Source: Zopfochytrium polystomum
Lineage: Eukaryota; Chytridiomycota; Chytridiomycetes; Chytridiales; Chytridiaceae
Length of the DNA stretch: 64,000 nt
Assembly: GCA_025765615.1 (NCBI GenBank)
Contig: JAIVFJ010000161.1
Coordinates: forward strand, 86,953-150,952
Direction of reading: 5' to 3'
Below the pieces are notes generated by a model. That model searched no databases. It was not told where the DNA came from and worked only from the letters and a program-made list of their open reading frames with translations. This document shows positions 1 to 10,911 of the stretch, piece after piece. The translations under genes were made by a program, and so were the position numbers. Every line of letters begins with the position of its first letter. Within the stretch, counting starts at the first letter, position 1.

Positions 1-2421
1 GGCGGCGGCGTCGGCACGTGCCAGCCACGCGCTGCCCTCGGCCGCGCGCCCCTCGCGCACGAGCAGCGCGCCTAGCCATCCCATCGCCCGCTCGTGCCCG
101 GCGGCCGCCGCCGCTTCGATCCACCGCCGCGCCCGAGGGCACGGCTCCGCGCGCGTCCCACCGCCCAGCCCCGTGCGCCCAGCCGCCGCTCCCGGGCCTT
201 GCGGCGTGCACAGCAGCACCGCCGCGTTGTAGGCCGCCACGGCTTTCAGGTGGCGCGGGCCTGGCGCGTCCACTGAAGCCACTGACTCGAGGATGCGGAG
301 CGCCGACGCCGCCGCCGCCGCAGCGTGGTCGGCCGCTGCGGATTGGGATGGGTATGATGGTGACGACGACGATGGTGGTGGTTGCGTTGCTTCTGTGCTG
401 ACCCATGCGCCTTTGCGCGTCTCGGGTTGGGGCTTAGCTGACGCGGCCAGAACGTGGGTGAGGGCGAGGGTGAGGGCTGCGCGGGCGTCGTGCTCGTGGG
501 TGACGTCGCGGAAGAGGGCCATGATCCGCGCGAGCGGCTCCCGGGACGACGCTGTCGGTGTAGGCGGAGATGCTGAACGCGGAGATGCTGAAGGCCTTGG
601 GCGGATGGTGTGGAGGATGGACGCGGCCGCGGGGGGTACGCTGGTTCGGACGGGCGGGGTGGGTGGATTGGCTGTCGCTTTCGTGGAATCAGGCGAGACT
701 TCGGGTTCTGCGATCTGGGTGTCTGTGCTCAAGCCAGAGTCTTTTCGGGTCGGCGGGGCAGGTGTTGACCCGTATGCTGAGACCGGCTCCGATGGTGTCG
801 GGGTGAGGCTTTTGTCGGGCGACTCGTCGACGACGGCGAAACCTTCGATGGGCTTGCTCGTCTCAGGGGTCGTGCTGGCGCGCGAGGCTCCACGGTGCTT
901 GTAAGACAGTTGGACTTTTGTCCGAGGAGACCGACGGGAAAATCTGGCGTGCCTTCGCGGGCGCTTCCTGAAAGAAGAACCGCTCGTAGAAAATGTCTGG
1001 TTCGTTGACTTCCCCACATCAACCACGAGACTCCCCCATGGCTGCGGTTCGAGCCAAAGGGCATTAGAACCACGAGAGTAAAAAGGGTGCACGGTCGACG
1101 CAGGTGCGACCCACTGTTTGGCGGGTGACAAAGCGGCCGGAAACTTGAGCTCATTTGACAATTCGCTGGACGTCGATGCAGGAGCAGCAATTGCAGCTGT
1201 TGCTTCGAGGCCAATCCCAATTGGTAAAGAGGAAGCCGCGGTTCCTGTCGCGGCGGCGGCGGCAGCAGTGGTAGTGGTTGTGGTGGTGGTGATGTTGGCG
1301 GTATTGGAGCCGGTAACGTTTCCTGCGTTGGTGGAGCCGCTACCATACCATTGCAAAAACAAGTGAGCAGAGATGGCGCCAACCGTTGTGGCTGCGATGG
1401 CCTCAAAGCGTGAGACGCGATTTTCCTGGCTGCTACTCGGGTCCTGCTCGCCTCTGTCATTAAATCGCTGCCACTTTGGGGAGGCTCGTCGATGCAGAGA
1501 CCGCGGAGGAATGCGGTCGGCAAATTCAGACGTTGCAACAAACACCGAGTTTCGTCTGAAAAAATAATGGAGATTGATCAGAAATCGAAGGACTGCCGTG
1601 ACGTTGAAATAAATAAATAAAGTATGGACATACCCGCGGGCACCAAACATGGAGTTCGCTGTAGTGGCAGCACTACCCAAGCGACCAAGACGCATCTCAA
1701 CGTATTGTCGACAAAAGCGATATAGCGTATTCGGCGAAGTTTCCGCCAAAAAGCGGCGCGGACCAGAGCGCGCGACAAACGACAGCCGCTGGAGGAGCAG
1801 CTGGGTCCGCAAATGATTCAAAATGTTGTGGTGCGAGACGCTAGGGTGATCTAGCCACACGCGGCCGGTGCGACCGCCTAGCGCCGAGTGGAGGTGAAGG
1901 GAGGACGTCGATGCCGATGCCGATGCCGAGGCAGACGCCAGAAGCATGGACGGAATGCTGCACAACAAGGGTCCACGGCAGGCGCTCCTGGAAAAGAAAC
2001 CGCGGCGTGAAGACGTGGACGGCGTAGGGGGTCCAGGTGACGTGGTGGACGTTCGGTGAACAAGGCGATCAAGACGTCGACGACGACGTATGGTGGGGGT
2101 AGAAATCAGAGATGATGATGCGGCAGAGGTGGGGGGAACAGACGGAGTTAAGGCGGAGGTCATACTGGGGCCAACGAACTGCGGGGACGCACGCGTGTAC
2201 TGGGGGTGGTGGGGCTGCGCGGTGTAACGATGCAACCGGTGCGGATAGCGGACCGAGCGGAATGCAGCCGGAGGCTCTGCAGTTGGCGGCACTGGCGGCG
2301 ACGGAAGTTGTCGGAGGTGCGGGCGGCGGAGTGTCGCCAGCTGTTGCTGCTGCTGCTGCTGCTGCTGCTGGCCGTACCGCGATGAGGTGGATCGCCTCGC
2401 CCACCACCACCAGCCCGTCAT
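1..2421 (-). CDS. Sel1-like repeat protein, probably mitochondrial (3' end beyond window)
   Basis: Exons 1-1555 and 1634-2421 on the minus strand, with a 78-nt intron (donor GTATGT, acceptor TTTTTTCAG, phase 2). The frame is open from 2466 down to base 1, so the C-terminus is missing. The last visible part has Sel1/TPR-type helices: AAYNAAVLL, then RRWIEAAAAAGHERAMGWLG and AAEGSAWLARADAAA, matching the A..W...AA..GH..A...LG pattern of Sel1 repeats. The N-terminus has a CAG-encoded Gln run, is rich in Arg/Ser and nearly lacks Asp/Glu, as a mitochondrial presequence would. One hydrophobic stretch (AIAATTVGAISAHLFLQW) lies about 70 codons after the intron, followed by a long Thr/Ala/Pro linker. 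Start codon uncertain: in-frame ATGs at 2421, 2163 and 1695. The layout presequence-hydrophobic segment-linker-Sel1 resembles animal DELE1, but I do not claim orthology. Confidence 0.7.
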   Translation of the reverse strand, partial: MTGWWWWARRSTSSRYGQQQQQQQQQQLATLRRPHLRQLPSPPVPPTAEPPAAFRSVRYPHRLHRYTAQPHHPQYTRASPQFVGPSMTSALTPSVPPTSAASSSLISTPTIRRRRRLDRLVHRTSTTSPGPPTPSTSSRRGFFSRSACRGPLLCSIPSMLLASASASASASTSSLHLHSALGGRTGRVWLDHPSVSHHNILNHLRTQLLLQRLSFVARSGPRRFLAETSPNTLYRFCRQYVEMRLGRLGSAATTANSMFGARGYVHTLFIYFNVTAVLRFLINLHYFFRRNSVFVATSEFADRIPPRSLHRRASPKWQRFNDRGEQDPSSSQENRVSRFEAIAATTVGAISAHLFLQWYGSGSTNAGNVTGSNTANITTTTTTTTAAAAAATGTAASSLPIGIGLEATAAIAAPASTSSELSNELKFPAALSPAKQWVAPASTVHPFYSRGSNALWLEPQPWGSLVVDVGKSTNQTFSTSGSSFRKRPRRHARFSRRSPRTKVQLSYKHRGASRASTTPETSKPIEGFAVVDESPDKSLTPTPSEPVSAYGSTPAPPTRKDSGLSTDTQIAEPEVSPDSTKATANPPTPPVRTSVPPAAASILHTIRPRPSASPRSASPPTPTASSREPLARIMALFRDVTHEHDARAALTLALTHVLAASAKPQPETRKGAWVSTEATQPPPSSSSPSYPSQSAAADHAAAAAASALRILESVASVDAPGPRHLKAVAAYNAAVLLCTPQGPGAAAGRTGLGGGTRAEPCPRARRWIEAAAAAGHERAMGWLGALLVREGRAAEGSAWLARADAAA

Positions 2422-3061
2422 TGTGCCGCTTCCTGTAGGCCCCGATCGCACGCAGCAGTGTGCTTGTTATCAAACAAGGGGGAGGAAGGGGGACGGTAGA
2501 GAGACCCCTGCCTGCCGGTCTGTTGTAATAGCAGCGTCCACCGATCTTTGCAAGAGGCCGCCAATGAGAAGAGACAGCCTGCCTCCTGGTTCCAGAGAGG
2601 GGCGGAGGAAGACGACGGGGTTTGGGAGCAGTAGAAGTTGGGGGGTGAGGGGGCAGGTTGGGTTGAGGTTAGGTATAATAAGTGGTCCTCGTCCTGAGAA
2701 GCGGCCCAGGCGGCGCGGATGACGTGGGCGGGGCCGCAGGGGAAGGAAAAACCAACAGTTGTTATTTTGTTCGTTGAGTTCGAACCTGCAAAAGGTTCGG
2801 TCGGTCGCGTCTGTCTGTGGCGCGTCTGTCTCACTATCGCTCTCTCTCTCTCTCTGTCTCTCTCTGTCGCCTTACGTTCTTGTCACGGTTTGTTTGGTCG
2901 GTCGTGTGGGACGAAAAGAAAGAAAGAAAGAAAGAAAGAACACACACAAATAAATAAAGAAAGAGAGAGAGAGAGTGAGAGAGAGAGAGAGAGACAGTCC
3001 GACAGACAGTAAGACAGAGACAGCACAACAACAGGAAAAACAACAACAACGTTCATTCATT
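2422..3061. promoter_or_regulatory. Divergent promoter region with complementary simple repeats
   Basis: This is the gap between the divergent Sel1-protein and USP36-type genes. It holds a (CT)n run at about 2838-2868, an (AAAG)n run at about 2917-2941 and a (GA)n run at about 2960-2993, ending 69 nt before the USP36-type start codon. The CT and GA runs are mutually complementary across the AAAG tract. I see no gene in it. Confidence 0.5.
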
Positions 3062-3475
3062 ATGGTGAAGGCGTCGCTCCTCGCCCGCAGGATCGACTTT
3101 CGCGAGGTCTTCGCCGCCGCCGCCGCCGACAACAGCAACGCCGGCGGCGCCGCGAGAAAGGCGGCGGCGTACAACCGAAACAACATCAACGACAGCAACC
3201 ACCAACCGCAAAAGAAGTCCCTGTCGTCATCGTCATCCTCTCCCGCTTCCGCATCCGCATCGTCTTCCGCGCAGATCCCCCTCCCTCCGCGCTCGTACTC
3301 CGTCTTCCCCCAGATCGAGCTGCACCTCTCCTGGCCCGAACTCCTCCACCAAGGACCAGGCCTCCAGAACCTGGGAAACACGTGTTTCCTCAACAGCACC
3401 CTGCAGTGCCTCGCCTACACCCCGCCGCTGGCCGTCTACCTGATCAAACGGACCCATGGAAAGACTTGTGCGTCT

Positions 3476-3508
<33 letters not shown>

Positions 3509-5983
3509 TTCCAACGCGCTGCGCTGCACCCCTGTGTGTAAATGTATGGTGCGAGCGCTGCAAACCGAGTCGCGCCCCGATCACCCGACCGACCGACCGC
3601 CTAGAAAAATACACCACCCCTTTTCGCTGACACCACCCCCGCGTCTGTTCTTTCCTTTCGTCATAAAAGGCCGGCAAACCGCGCCGTGCATGCTGTGCGA
3701 GCTCGAGAAGCACGTCCTGCGCTGCTTTTCGGGCCCGAGGGACTCGCGCGCGATTTGTCCGAAAACGATTGTTGGGCGCCTCAAATGTGAGTGAAGACTG
3801 AACAAAGAACGAGGGCTTTCGCGATATCTCTCTCTCTCTCTCTGATCGGCAATTTTCGTGTCTCCCTCGCCGGCATTGACCCCCCGACGATGACGATCGC
3901 ACTCCACCAGTCATCGCGAAGCACTTGCGGGTCGGGAGACAGGAAGACGCGCACGAGTTTCTCCGCTACTTTGTAGACTCGTTGCAAAACAGCTGCCTCG
4001 CTGGTTACGGCAAGTAAGGCCGCCGCCCTTCTTCTACACTACGAAAACTCTCGTGCAGTCCCGCTCGCGCGCTGCCTCCGCGTATTCTCTTCCGATTTAA
4101 ACGCAACTGCCGCTGACGCCACCCGGAAAAAAAAATCTACTTTGCAAATAGGCTGGAAAACGACGTGAAGGAAACCACCACCATCCATCAGATATTTGGC
4201 GGATCACTGCAGAGCGAAGTGAAGTGCACCGTGTGCAAGCATTCCTCCCTGCGTCGCGATCCCGTCTTGGACGTAAGCCTCGAAATCAAGCATGCCACCA
4301 CAATCGAAAAGGCTCTCTCTTTATTCACGCAGTCAGAGCTGCTCCACGGGGATAACAAGTACAAGTGCTCTAGGTGGGCGGCCTGCCGAATAATCGAAAC
4401 AAATAAGGGATTCTTCGGTCGATATTTTCCACTCATTCTCTTCTTTGCTTTCTACCATTTAGCTGTAAAAAACTCGTCAATGCGCACAAGCGAATGACGA
4501 TCCTGCAACCTCCAGCGGTTCTGGTGCTCCATCTCAAACGCTTTGATTTCCCGTTCTCGTCCTATGGATCCAAAATCACAAAGGGAATCAAGTATCCATT
4601 AGAACTAAATATCCAGCCTTTCATGTATGCTTCCAAGGTTCGCCGAGTGCACGACGCGTTTCGCTGTTCGCCAGTCTCTCTGAATGTTTCCGGTTGCTCT
4701 AGGGCCCTGTAAACTACAGCCTGTACGGCGTTCTCGTTCACGCGGGGCACTCCTGCAATTCGGGCCACTACTACAGCTACGTGAAGGGCCCTAATGGCAT
4801 CTGGTACTGCATGAACGACACTGATGTGAGTGTTTTTTTTTTTTGAAGTAAACGCGGTATACATACCTGATATTAAAAACGAAAAATTTTTTTGTGGCAG
4901 GTTCGGCAAGTTAGCGTCAGTGTGGTACTGAGCCAGTCTGCGTACATGCTGTTTTACGTCGCGAAAACCAAGGACCGGACGTTCAAAGAGGTAAAAGGAG
5001 AACCTTTTGGATGGAAGGGGTAAGGTGTTGCCGCGCCAACCTCACACATATTTTCGTTTACGCAGACCGCGTCCGGCGCGAAACCCGAATCCTCTGCGAC
5101 GGCCACCCCCGGTGGCGGTGGCAGCAACCGTAAGAACCACGCGCAGGGAAGATCAGCCCTGTTGGACCTGACCAGGCTCTACGCCGAGCCAGCTACACCC
5201 ACCGCCGCCGCCGCGCGCACAACCCCAGCCGCCTCCGCCGCGGCAACGGCGGCCGATCGCAAGCGCGGCAGAGACGACGAAGACGCGTTGCAGCCAAACG
5301 GCACCACGCGCGGGAGCGGCCACGGCGGCGGCCCGCCGCCGGCCAAAAAGCTCGCTGCCGCCTCTCTCGTCGTCGCGCGAGAACCCGAGGTTGAGGGCAA
5401 GGCGGAGACCGAGGCGCTACCGGCCCCGCCGGTCTGCTCCACGAACCCGTGGAAGGTGCAGAAGAAGGGCGGCGCCGAAGCGGCGGCGGCGACGGCAGCC
5501 AACGGCGACGCTTCTGCGACTAACGGTAACGGCGGGAGCGGCGTCGGCGGCAACAAGCGGAAGCAGCAGCAGCCAGCCGCCAACGGGCTCGCCAACGGGC
5601 AGCAGTCGTGGAAAGTCGTCAAGAGCGCGGCCGGGAAGGCGGCGGCAAAGGGCGGCACGTTGGAGTTTACGGAGGAATCTGCAGGTTTGAGGGTGTTTTT
5701 TTTTTCTTTTTTTTTTCCCTTGTTTGCTTGGTTCCTCGCACTATCGAATTAAAAAAAACCAAAAAAAAAAACAAAAAAACCATTATCACCATCGTCAGCG
5801 CTGACCGAATGGGATGACGAAGACGTCAAGACGATGCTTCGCAAGCGGAACGCGCTCTTGGACGCGCTGCCGCAGGAGGAGGACGCGCAGGCGCGCGAGG
5901 ACGACATTGAGTACGAGCAGGGCAGGAAGCGGAAGAAGAGGAAGAAGCAGAAGAGACAGCAGCAGCAGGAACAGAAGCAGTGA
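3062..5983 (+). CDS. Ubiquitin-specific protease of the USP36/USP42 type
   Basis: Nine exons: 3062-3467, 3670-3786, 3911-4013, 4152-4373, 4463-4637, 4703-4825, 4901-4990, 5066-5684, 5799-5983; all phases close, giving 679 aa. It is a C19 cysteine protease removing ubiquitin from proteins. Cys box [20 protein letters not shown] (nucleophile about C108), then the conserved [20 protein letters not shown] block, a Zn ribbon of two CxxC pairs (KCTVCK, YKCSSCKK), [10 protein letters not shown], and the His box [14 protein letters not shown] (about H363) with WYCMNDTD supplying the third catalytic residue. This order and spacing match animal USP36/42 rather than other USPs. The tail is low-complexity (Ala/Gly/Lys) and ends in a very basic [11 protein letters not shown] stretch, suggesting nucleolar location as for USP36. 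Intron 1 contains a long (TTTC)n run. Confidence 0.93.
3476..3508 (+). repeat. (TTTC)n microsatellite in intron 1
   Basis: About eight TTTC units directly after the GTGCGT donor of intron 1 of the USP36-type gene. It is the complement of the (AAAG)n tract in front of the same gene's start, so exon 1 is bracketed by complementary repeats. Confidence 0.9.
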
Positions 5984-6150
5984 CGAGGTTGGATGCGTGG
6001 TGCGGTCGACGTATGTGGGCCAATTGCGTGGTGCGGGAGAGGAAACGGGGGGAGCGGGGGCTAAAATATAGAGTGGAAATTTTTAATTTTTTTTTCTGTC
6101 TTTTTCGTGGCCAACTCTTCTCTCTCTGCAATTATTCAGGCTGTCTATTA

Positions 6151-6312
6151 CAGGGAATTTCATATTCCTTGAGATTTTGGGGCCGAAAAAAAAAAGGTTT
6201 GAGGGGACCAAAAAAACGATTAGGAGGTCCAACATCAAAAGTTGTTTTTTGCCGTCCACCAAACTTTTTTTTTTTTGCTGCCTCAAAATCTCAAGGTTTT
6301 TGAAATTCACAG
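6151..6312. mobile_element. MITE-like element with TA target duplication (Tc1/mariner type)
   Basis: An imperfect palindrome of 162 bp. The left end CAGGGAATTTCATATTCCTT and the reverse complement of the right end CTGTGAATTTCAAAAACCTT continue into matching arms (CCTTGAGATTTTG on both sides) with A-rich interiors. It is flanked by TA at 6149-6150 and TA at 6313-6314, the target duplication used by Tc1/mariner transposases. It encodes nothing. A Tc1-type transposase remnant exists at 29.6-29.9 kb, but its ends are not visible, so kinship is untested. Confidence 0.7.
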
Positions 6313-6714
6313 TAATACCACCAAGGAAATAAAAAATTTAAAAAAAAAAAAAAGCCAGCCTGAACGACTAGTGAATCTATCAACCGACCAGTAGACGGAC
6401 TAGGCGAAGTCGCACAAGTAAGCCGTATTTGAGGAGCAAAAGCGAGAGGTCGACAGACCGTTCGCGTTTCCGTATAAATACTGGGCTTTCTCTTGGGGAG
6501 CATCCTTGCCTGGCGCCAAACACTACTCTTCCCCAACAGTCACAACCCACCTTGGCGCACAGCCCTCCAGTGTGCGACGGTACGGACCTACATGTAGTTA
6601 CGTGCGCTGGCGGTGATAGTAAAACATACTCACACACATTTACACCCCCGCACAACCCACGTGCGGGTTCCAGCTTTTGGCGTGTTTTTTTCACTTGATG
6701 AAAAAAAAAAGAAA

Positions 6715-6717
<3 letters not shown>

Positions 6718-6762
<45 letters not shown>
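6718..6762 (+). repeat. (CA)n microsatellite
   Basis: About 22 uninterrupted CA units in intergenic DNA, preceded by an A/G-rich stretch. Confidence 0.95.
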
Positions 6763-6763
<1 letters not shown>

Positions 6764-7009
6764 CTTGCGAGGGGCTATTTGAAAGATGTTCGCGAGCGCG
6801 CGAAGACGCTGAACAGACACCGCGGGGGTCCTCGCGCTTCGATCGAATGATTGGTTGGTTGATTGATTGATTTTTTTCCTTTCTTTTTTGGTGTTGGGAC
6901 GGACTTTTGATATTTGATATTATAGTTCTGAAACGCACTGGCTTTCACTTTTTTTTTTTTTTTTTTTTTTTTTGGGGGCTTCTATCGTTGAAGCGTTGGA
7001 GGGCAGGTG

Positions 7010-7041
<32 letters not shown>

Positions 7042-7055
7042 TAGAGAGAGAGAGA
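7010..7055 (+). repeat. (GA)n tract upstream of the 7468 gene
   Basis: Nearly pure GA dinucleotides on the sense strand of the downstream gene, following a 26-nt T run. It is one of several sense-strand GA tracts placed ahead of genes in this window. Confidence 0.9.
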
Positions 7056-7467
7056 CACAGAGAGAGACAAAGTGTCTCGGCGCGCCTTGTTCTTGCGCAC
7101 GCACAGACACCCACACTGAGTGCAAGGACAGCCACAGACAAACCACCGACCACCAATCAGCTGGCATCGTTCGATGATGTCGCGACTGACTGGGCGGCTG
7201 CATAATCAAGTGAGAGAGCTGACCAACCCCCGACTGGGCGGGCGCCACTGCAGCCGTACCTCGGCGCGATGCTAGTGCCGCCGCCGTGTCTGTCTGTCTG
7301 TCCACACGCTGTCGGCACTCTCTCGAACACCCACCCTAACTTTCTTCATACGACGCTCGCGCCCGCTCATCCTCACCCCCTCGTCATCTTCATCGTCATC
7401 CTGGGGCCTTCTGACCCCTCCTCACCACCAACCGCCAACCCCAACCTCCACCACCACCGACCGCTCC

Positions 7468-9231
7468 ATGCCGCAGCGGGCCCAACGTCAGCAGCGGCAG
7501 CAACAACAGCGACGTCGCCAACCACATCATCAGCCTGCGGAGCTGCAGCCGCGGCGGCGGAGGCTCAACCACGACGACGACGGCGGCGGCGACGGCGTCG
7601 ACGACCGCGCCGCCGACTTTGACCCCCCACCACGCTACGACGACGTCGTCCAAGTCGCTTTCGCCATCAACAACGACTCGGGCGATGCAGCCGTCGATCC
7701 CGCCAACGCCAACCACCCCAATGCTGCGGCGGATGCTGCACCAGCACCCGTGCCCGCACGCCACGAGAGGCGGCCACCAGCCCATCGAAATGCGCGAACT
7801 CAACGGCCGCCGCCGCCGCCCCCGCGACGCCACAACGACAACGACGACGACGACGAGGACGGCGAGGACCACGACGGCGAATCCAGCGGCGACGGTTACG
7901 ACTCGGACAGCAGCGACGCGGGCGACAACGACAACCAGCAGCAACAGCAGCAGCAGCCGCAGCAGCGCCGCCTTCGTCGTCGGCGACGGCTTGGGCGGCG
8001 CCAGCGGTATCAAAACGAGCAGCGGCGGCACCCCGTGGCGCAAGAAGTGCAGTTCACCAACGTCCCTCGCGGAAACGGCGGCAGCGCGGAGGTGGCCCGC
8101 GAACAGCCGGCGGCGCAGAACGCGCCAGACGCTGCGAATGAACGGCCCGCCGCCGCCGCCGCCGCGGCCCACAACGACGACGACGACGAGGCCTACGCTG
8201 TGGCCTACGCCGCCGCCCTCGACGCCGCGAACGAAGCCGCCAACGCCGCGTGGGACGAGGCCGCCCGCGTGCCGACGCCGCAGCCGCCACGCCTGTTGGC
8301 GACCCCGCTGCCCGGCCCGGGCGAAACGCACTGCGGCCCGCGCGTGCGCGTTCGTTGGCCGTACCTCATCGCTTTCTTGCTCTCGCTGGCGACCTCGTTT
8401 TGCGCGTGTGAGTTGGTTTTTCCTCTTCACCCGACAGCACTGAGAGCGAGAAAGCACCCTCTGACCGGACCGTCCTTCGCCCATTTTCCCTTCAAGTCAC
8501 GACGTTCCTGAGCGGACGCTCTGCTCTGCACTTCACCCAGACGCTCTCGTTTCTTCAAATCGACTCGACGTCGCCCGACCTCGTTGCGGCGCCGTCGCAA
8601 GTCATCGGAGCCTCCCTCACTCTATGGGTAAGTAGTACTACTTTCACGGGAGGACTAACCTCCTCCGCAAAAACGACTTTTACCAACTACACCCCCGCAG
8701 GGCAGCTGCACTTGGACCGCCAACGAAACCACCTGCACCGCCCTCCCCCTCTCCTACATCCTCTCCCAACCTTTTACCCCCACCCCACCGCCGCCACCCG
8801 ACACCCCCTCCCCGCCCACCTGGCCCACGACCCTCGGCCTCCCGATTCCGCCCTCCCTCGTCCTCGCCCTCCTCCCGCTCCCCGTCCCGCGCCTCGCCTT
8901 CCTCCTCCGCCTCCTCGCGCTCCCCCTCACCCTCGCCGCAAACCTCGTCCTCCTCAGAGGACTCCTCGCCTCCTCCGCCGCCTCCGCCGACCAAGACGAC
9001 AATTCGACGCTGGCGCTCCTCGCCGTCGAGGTCCTCGCGCTCGCCGTCCGCCTGCTCGCGCTTGCGTTTCTCCTCACGTTCGCCATCGTCGTCCGAGACC
9101 AGGTTAATAGAGCCTACGGGGTGTACCAGGTCGCGGCGAGGCTGACGCCGTGGTTGTTTGCCACGGTCACGTTTGAGATCGTGCTGGGCGTCGTCGCGGC
9201 GTTGGCGGGGTGCGTGGCGGCCGTGTTTTGA
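7468..9231 (+). CDS. Membrane protein with acidic, Gln-rich cytosolic N-terminus
   Basis: Three exons, 7468-8407, 8497-8627 and 8701-9231, phases closing, 533 aa. The first about 280 residues are disordered: Arg/Gln-rich, then Asp/Asn/Ala-rich with DDDDEDGED and Gln runs, ending in a run of Ala-Asn-Glu repeats (DAANEAANAAWDEAA). A first membrane segment, WPYLIAFLLSLATSFCAF, spans the exon 1/2 junction. An extracellular or lumenal loop with two Cys (SCTWTANETTC) follows, then two hydrophobic Leu/Ala-rich stretches and a final one (LFATVTFEIVLGVVAALAGC). I recognise no family. The exon joins are supported by continuity of the first membrane helix and by standard GTGAGT and GTAAGT donors. Confidence 0.75.
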
Positions 9232-9820
9232 GGTTTGCGGCGAAGCGTTTCGAGAAGGTAGAATTGAAAAAAAAGACGTTCTATCCGTTCGTCAGTGCGC
9301 GGGTGGGTTGCCACGCTATACCCCCCCCGTATTAGAACAGCTTATTACTGGCCAGGTTGCTATCGCCATATGGAACTTCATCCTCTATTATTTGTTTTTC
9401 CTCCCCCTTCATCACCCTTTATGCTTTCGGACCTCATAACTGCCAAACAAGGCGTCTCATTCTTCTTTCCAACTTTGAGGCTGTGCTGCCTTACACCGCC
9501 TCGATAACCGGCGCCTACTTTTCGTCGCTTTTTTTTCGTGTTTAAAGGCGCCTTTTGCCTCTTTACTGGCTTCAGGTCGAATTCCTTCCTTTCTTCTTCG
9601 GGTGAAGTTGTTCGGCGAGGGGGTTCCCGGCTGAGAAGAACCAAAATTCGCGGGCGGCTAGCGGTTGTTAAGGAAAATGGAACTCGCTAATCTTGCAAGA
9701 ATGTTTATACAGTATTGTGGGCGGTCCATTCTGCACTGCAAAACGCTCTGCACTGCGTTTGGAAGTGCGTACACAAAACCCTGCTGTCGACGCACGGCCA
9801 ACGCACCCCCTCTCCCCAAT
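9232..9820. other. Intergenic region between convergent genes
   Basis: Space between the 3' ends of the membrane-protein gene (+) and the glycosyltransferase-LOG gene (-). I see no gene or clear repeat in it. Confidence 0.6.
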
Positions 9821-10864
9821 TCATACTCCGCCGCCGCCGCCAGTGGCAACGGCCAGCTGGTCTCTGTCGACCATGGTCGGGCGCCGGCGGTAGAGATGGA
9901 TCCTGTCGAGGACGATGCGGACGGCGTCCTCTGGGCTCGCGGCGGCAAAGACGCAGTCCTCGTCGCGCAGGCGGCGCACCGTCTCGGGCTCCTCCCCGCC
10001 GTCGACGGCGGCGACCGATCCGCCGCCGCCCTTGATTCGCTCACGCGCGTCCATTCGCCGGCCCGCCACCTCGTCGGCGACGCCGCCCGTGCCAACCGCC
10101 GCGACCACCAGCCGCCGCTTCGACCACGCCAGGGCCACCTCCGACGCGGTCCCGGCGCCGCCGCCGACCGCGACGACGGCGTCCGAGTTCGCGACGAGCG
10201 CGTTGCGCGCGTCGCCGAGCTGCGTCGCGATCGCAACGTCCACGAACGGGTTTGCGCCGCGCGGGTCCGCGCCGGGGAGGATGCCGACCGTCGCCGGGTG
10301 GAGGTGGCGGCGCGCGGCAGACTTTGCGCCGCGGCACGCCTCGAGCATCACCCCGCCGCGCCCGCCCGTCACGACGACGAGCCCGGCCTCGGCCGCCAGC
10401 CGCCCGAACGCGCGGCTCCACGCCGCCGCCGCCGCGCCCCCTGCGCCCGCCGGGATCGCGTTGTACCCGACCACGGCGACGCTGCACCGCGCCTGCGCGT
10501 ACGCCGGCATCTGCGTGATGCGCACGACGTTGGCCTCCCGCCGCGCGACCAGCGACGCCGTTCGATGCCGCGCCGCCGCCGTCCCCGCCCGCTCCACCGG
10601 CTGAGACGGGTGGTACACGTACGTTGCAAAGTCGAGGACCGCCCGGACCCGCGCTGTTTCGGCCATCGGGATCATGAAGGCCCAGTCGCATCCGAAGTCC
10701 CAGTAGGAGCCACCGGCCGCTTCGTCACGCAGGTCGTCGTCCTCGATGCGCAGAAAAAGCTCCCGTCGAAAGACGCGCAGATGCGTCCACACGTTTCCGC
10801 CACCACGGAGCTGCCTTGCGTCGTCGAATTGAACTGGAAGGAACTCTGGGTGGTTCGATTGTAC

Positions 10865-10911
<47 letters not shown>

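Larger units (their letters stand above)
5984..7467. other. Intergenic region, 1.5 kb
   Basis: No coding region is supported here. It contains a MITE-like palindrome at 6151-6312, a (CA)n run at about 6720-6762, a pure T run of about 26 at 6949-6974 and a (GA)n run at about 7010-7055 that lies some 410-460 nt ahead of the next start codon. The translated His-Thr and Ser-Leu repeat ORFs here are artefacts of these microsatellites. Confidence 0.7.
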
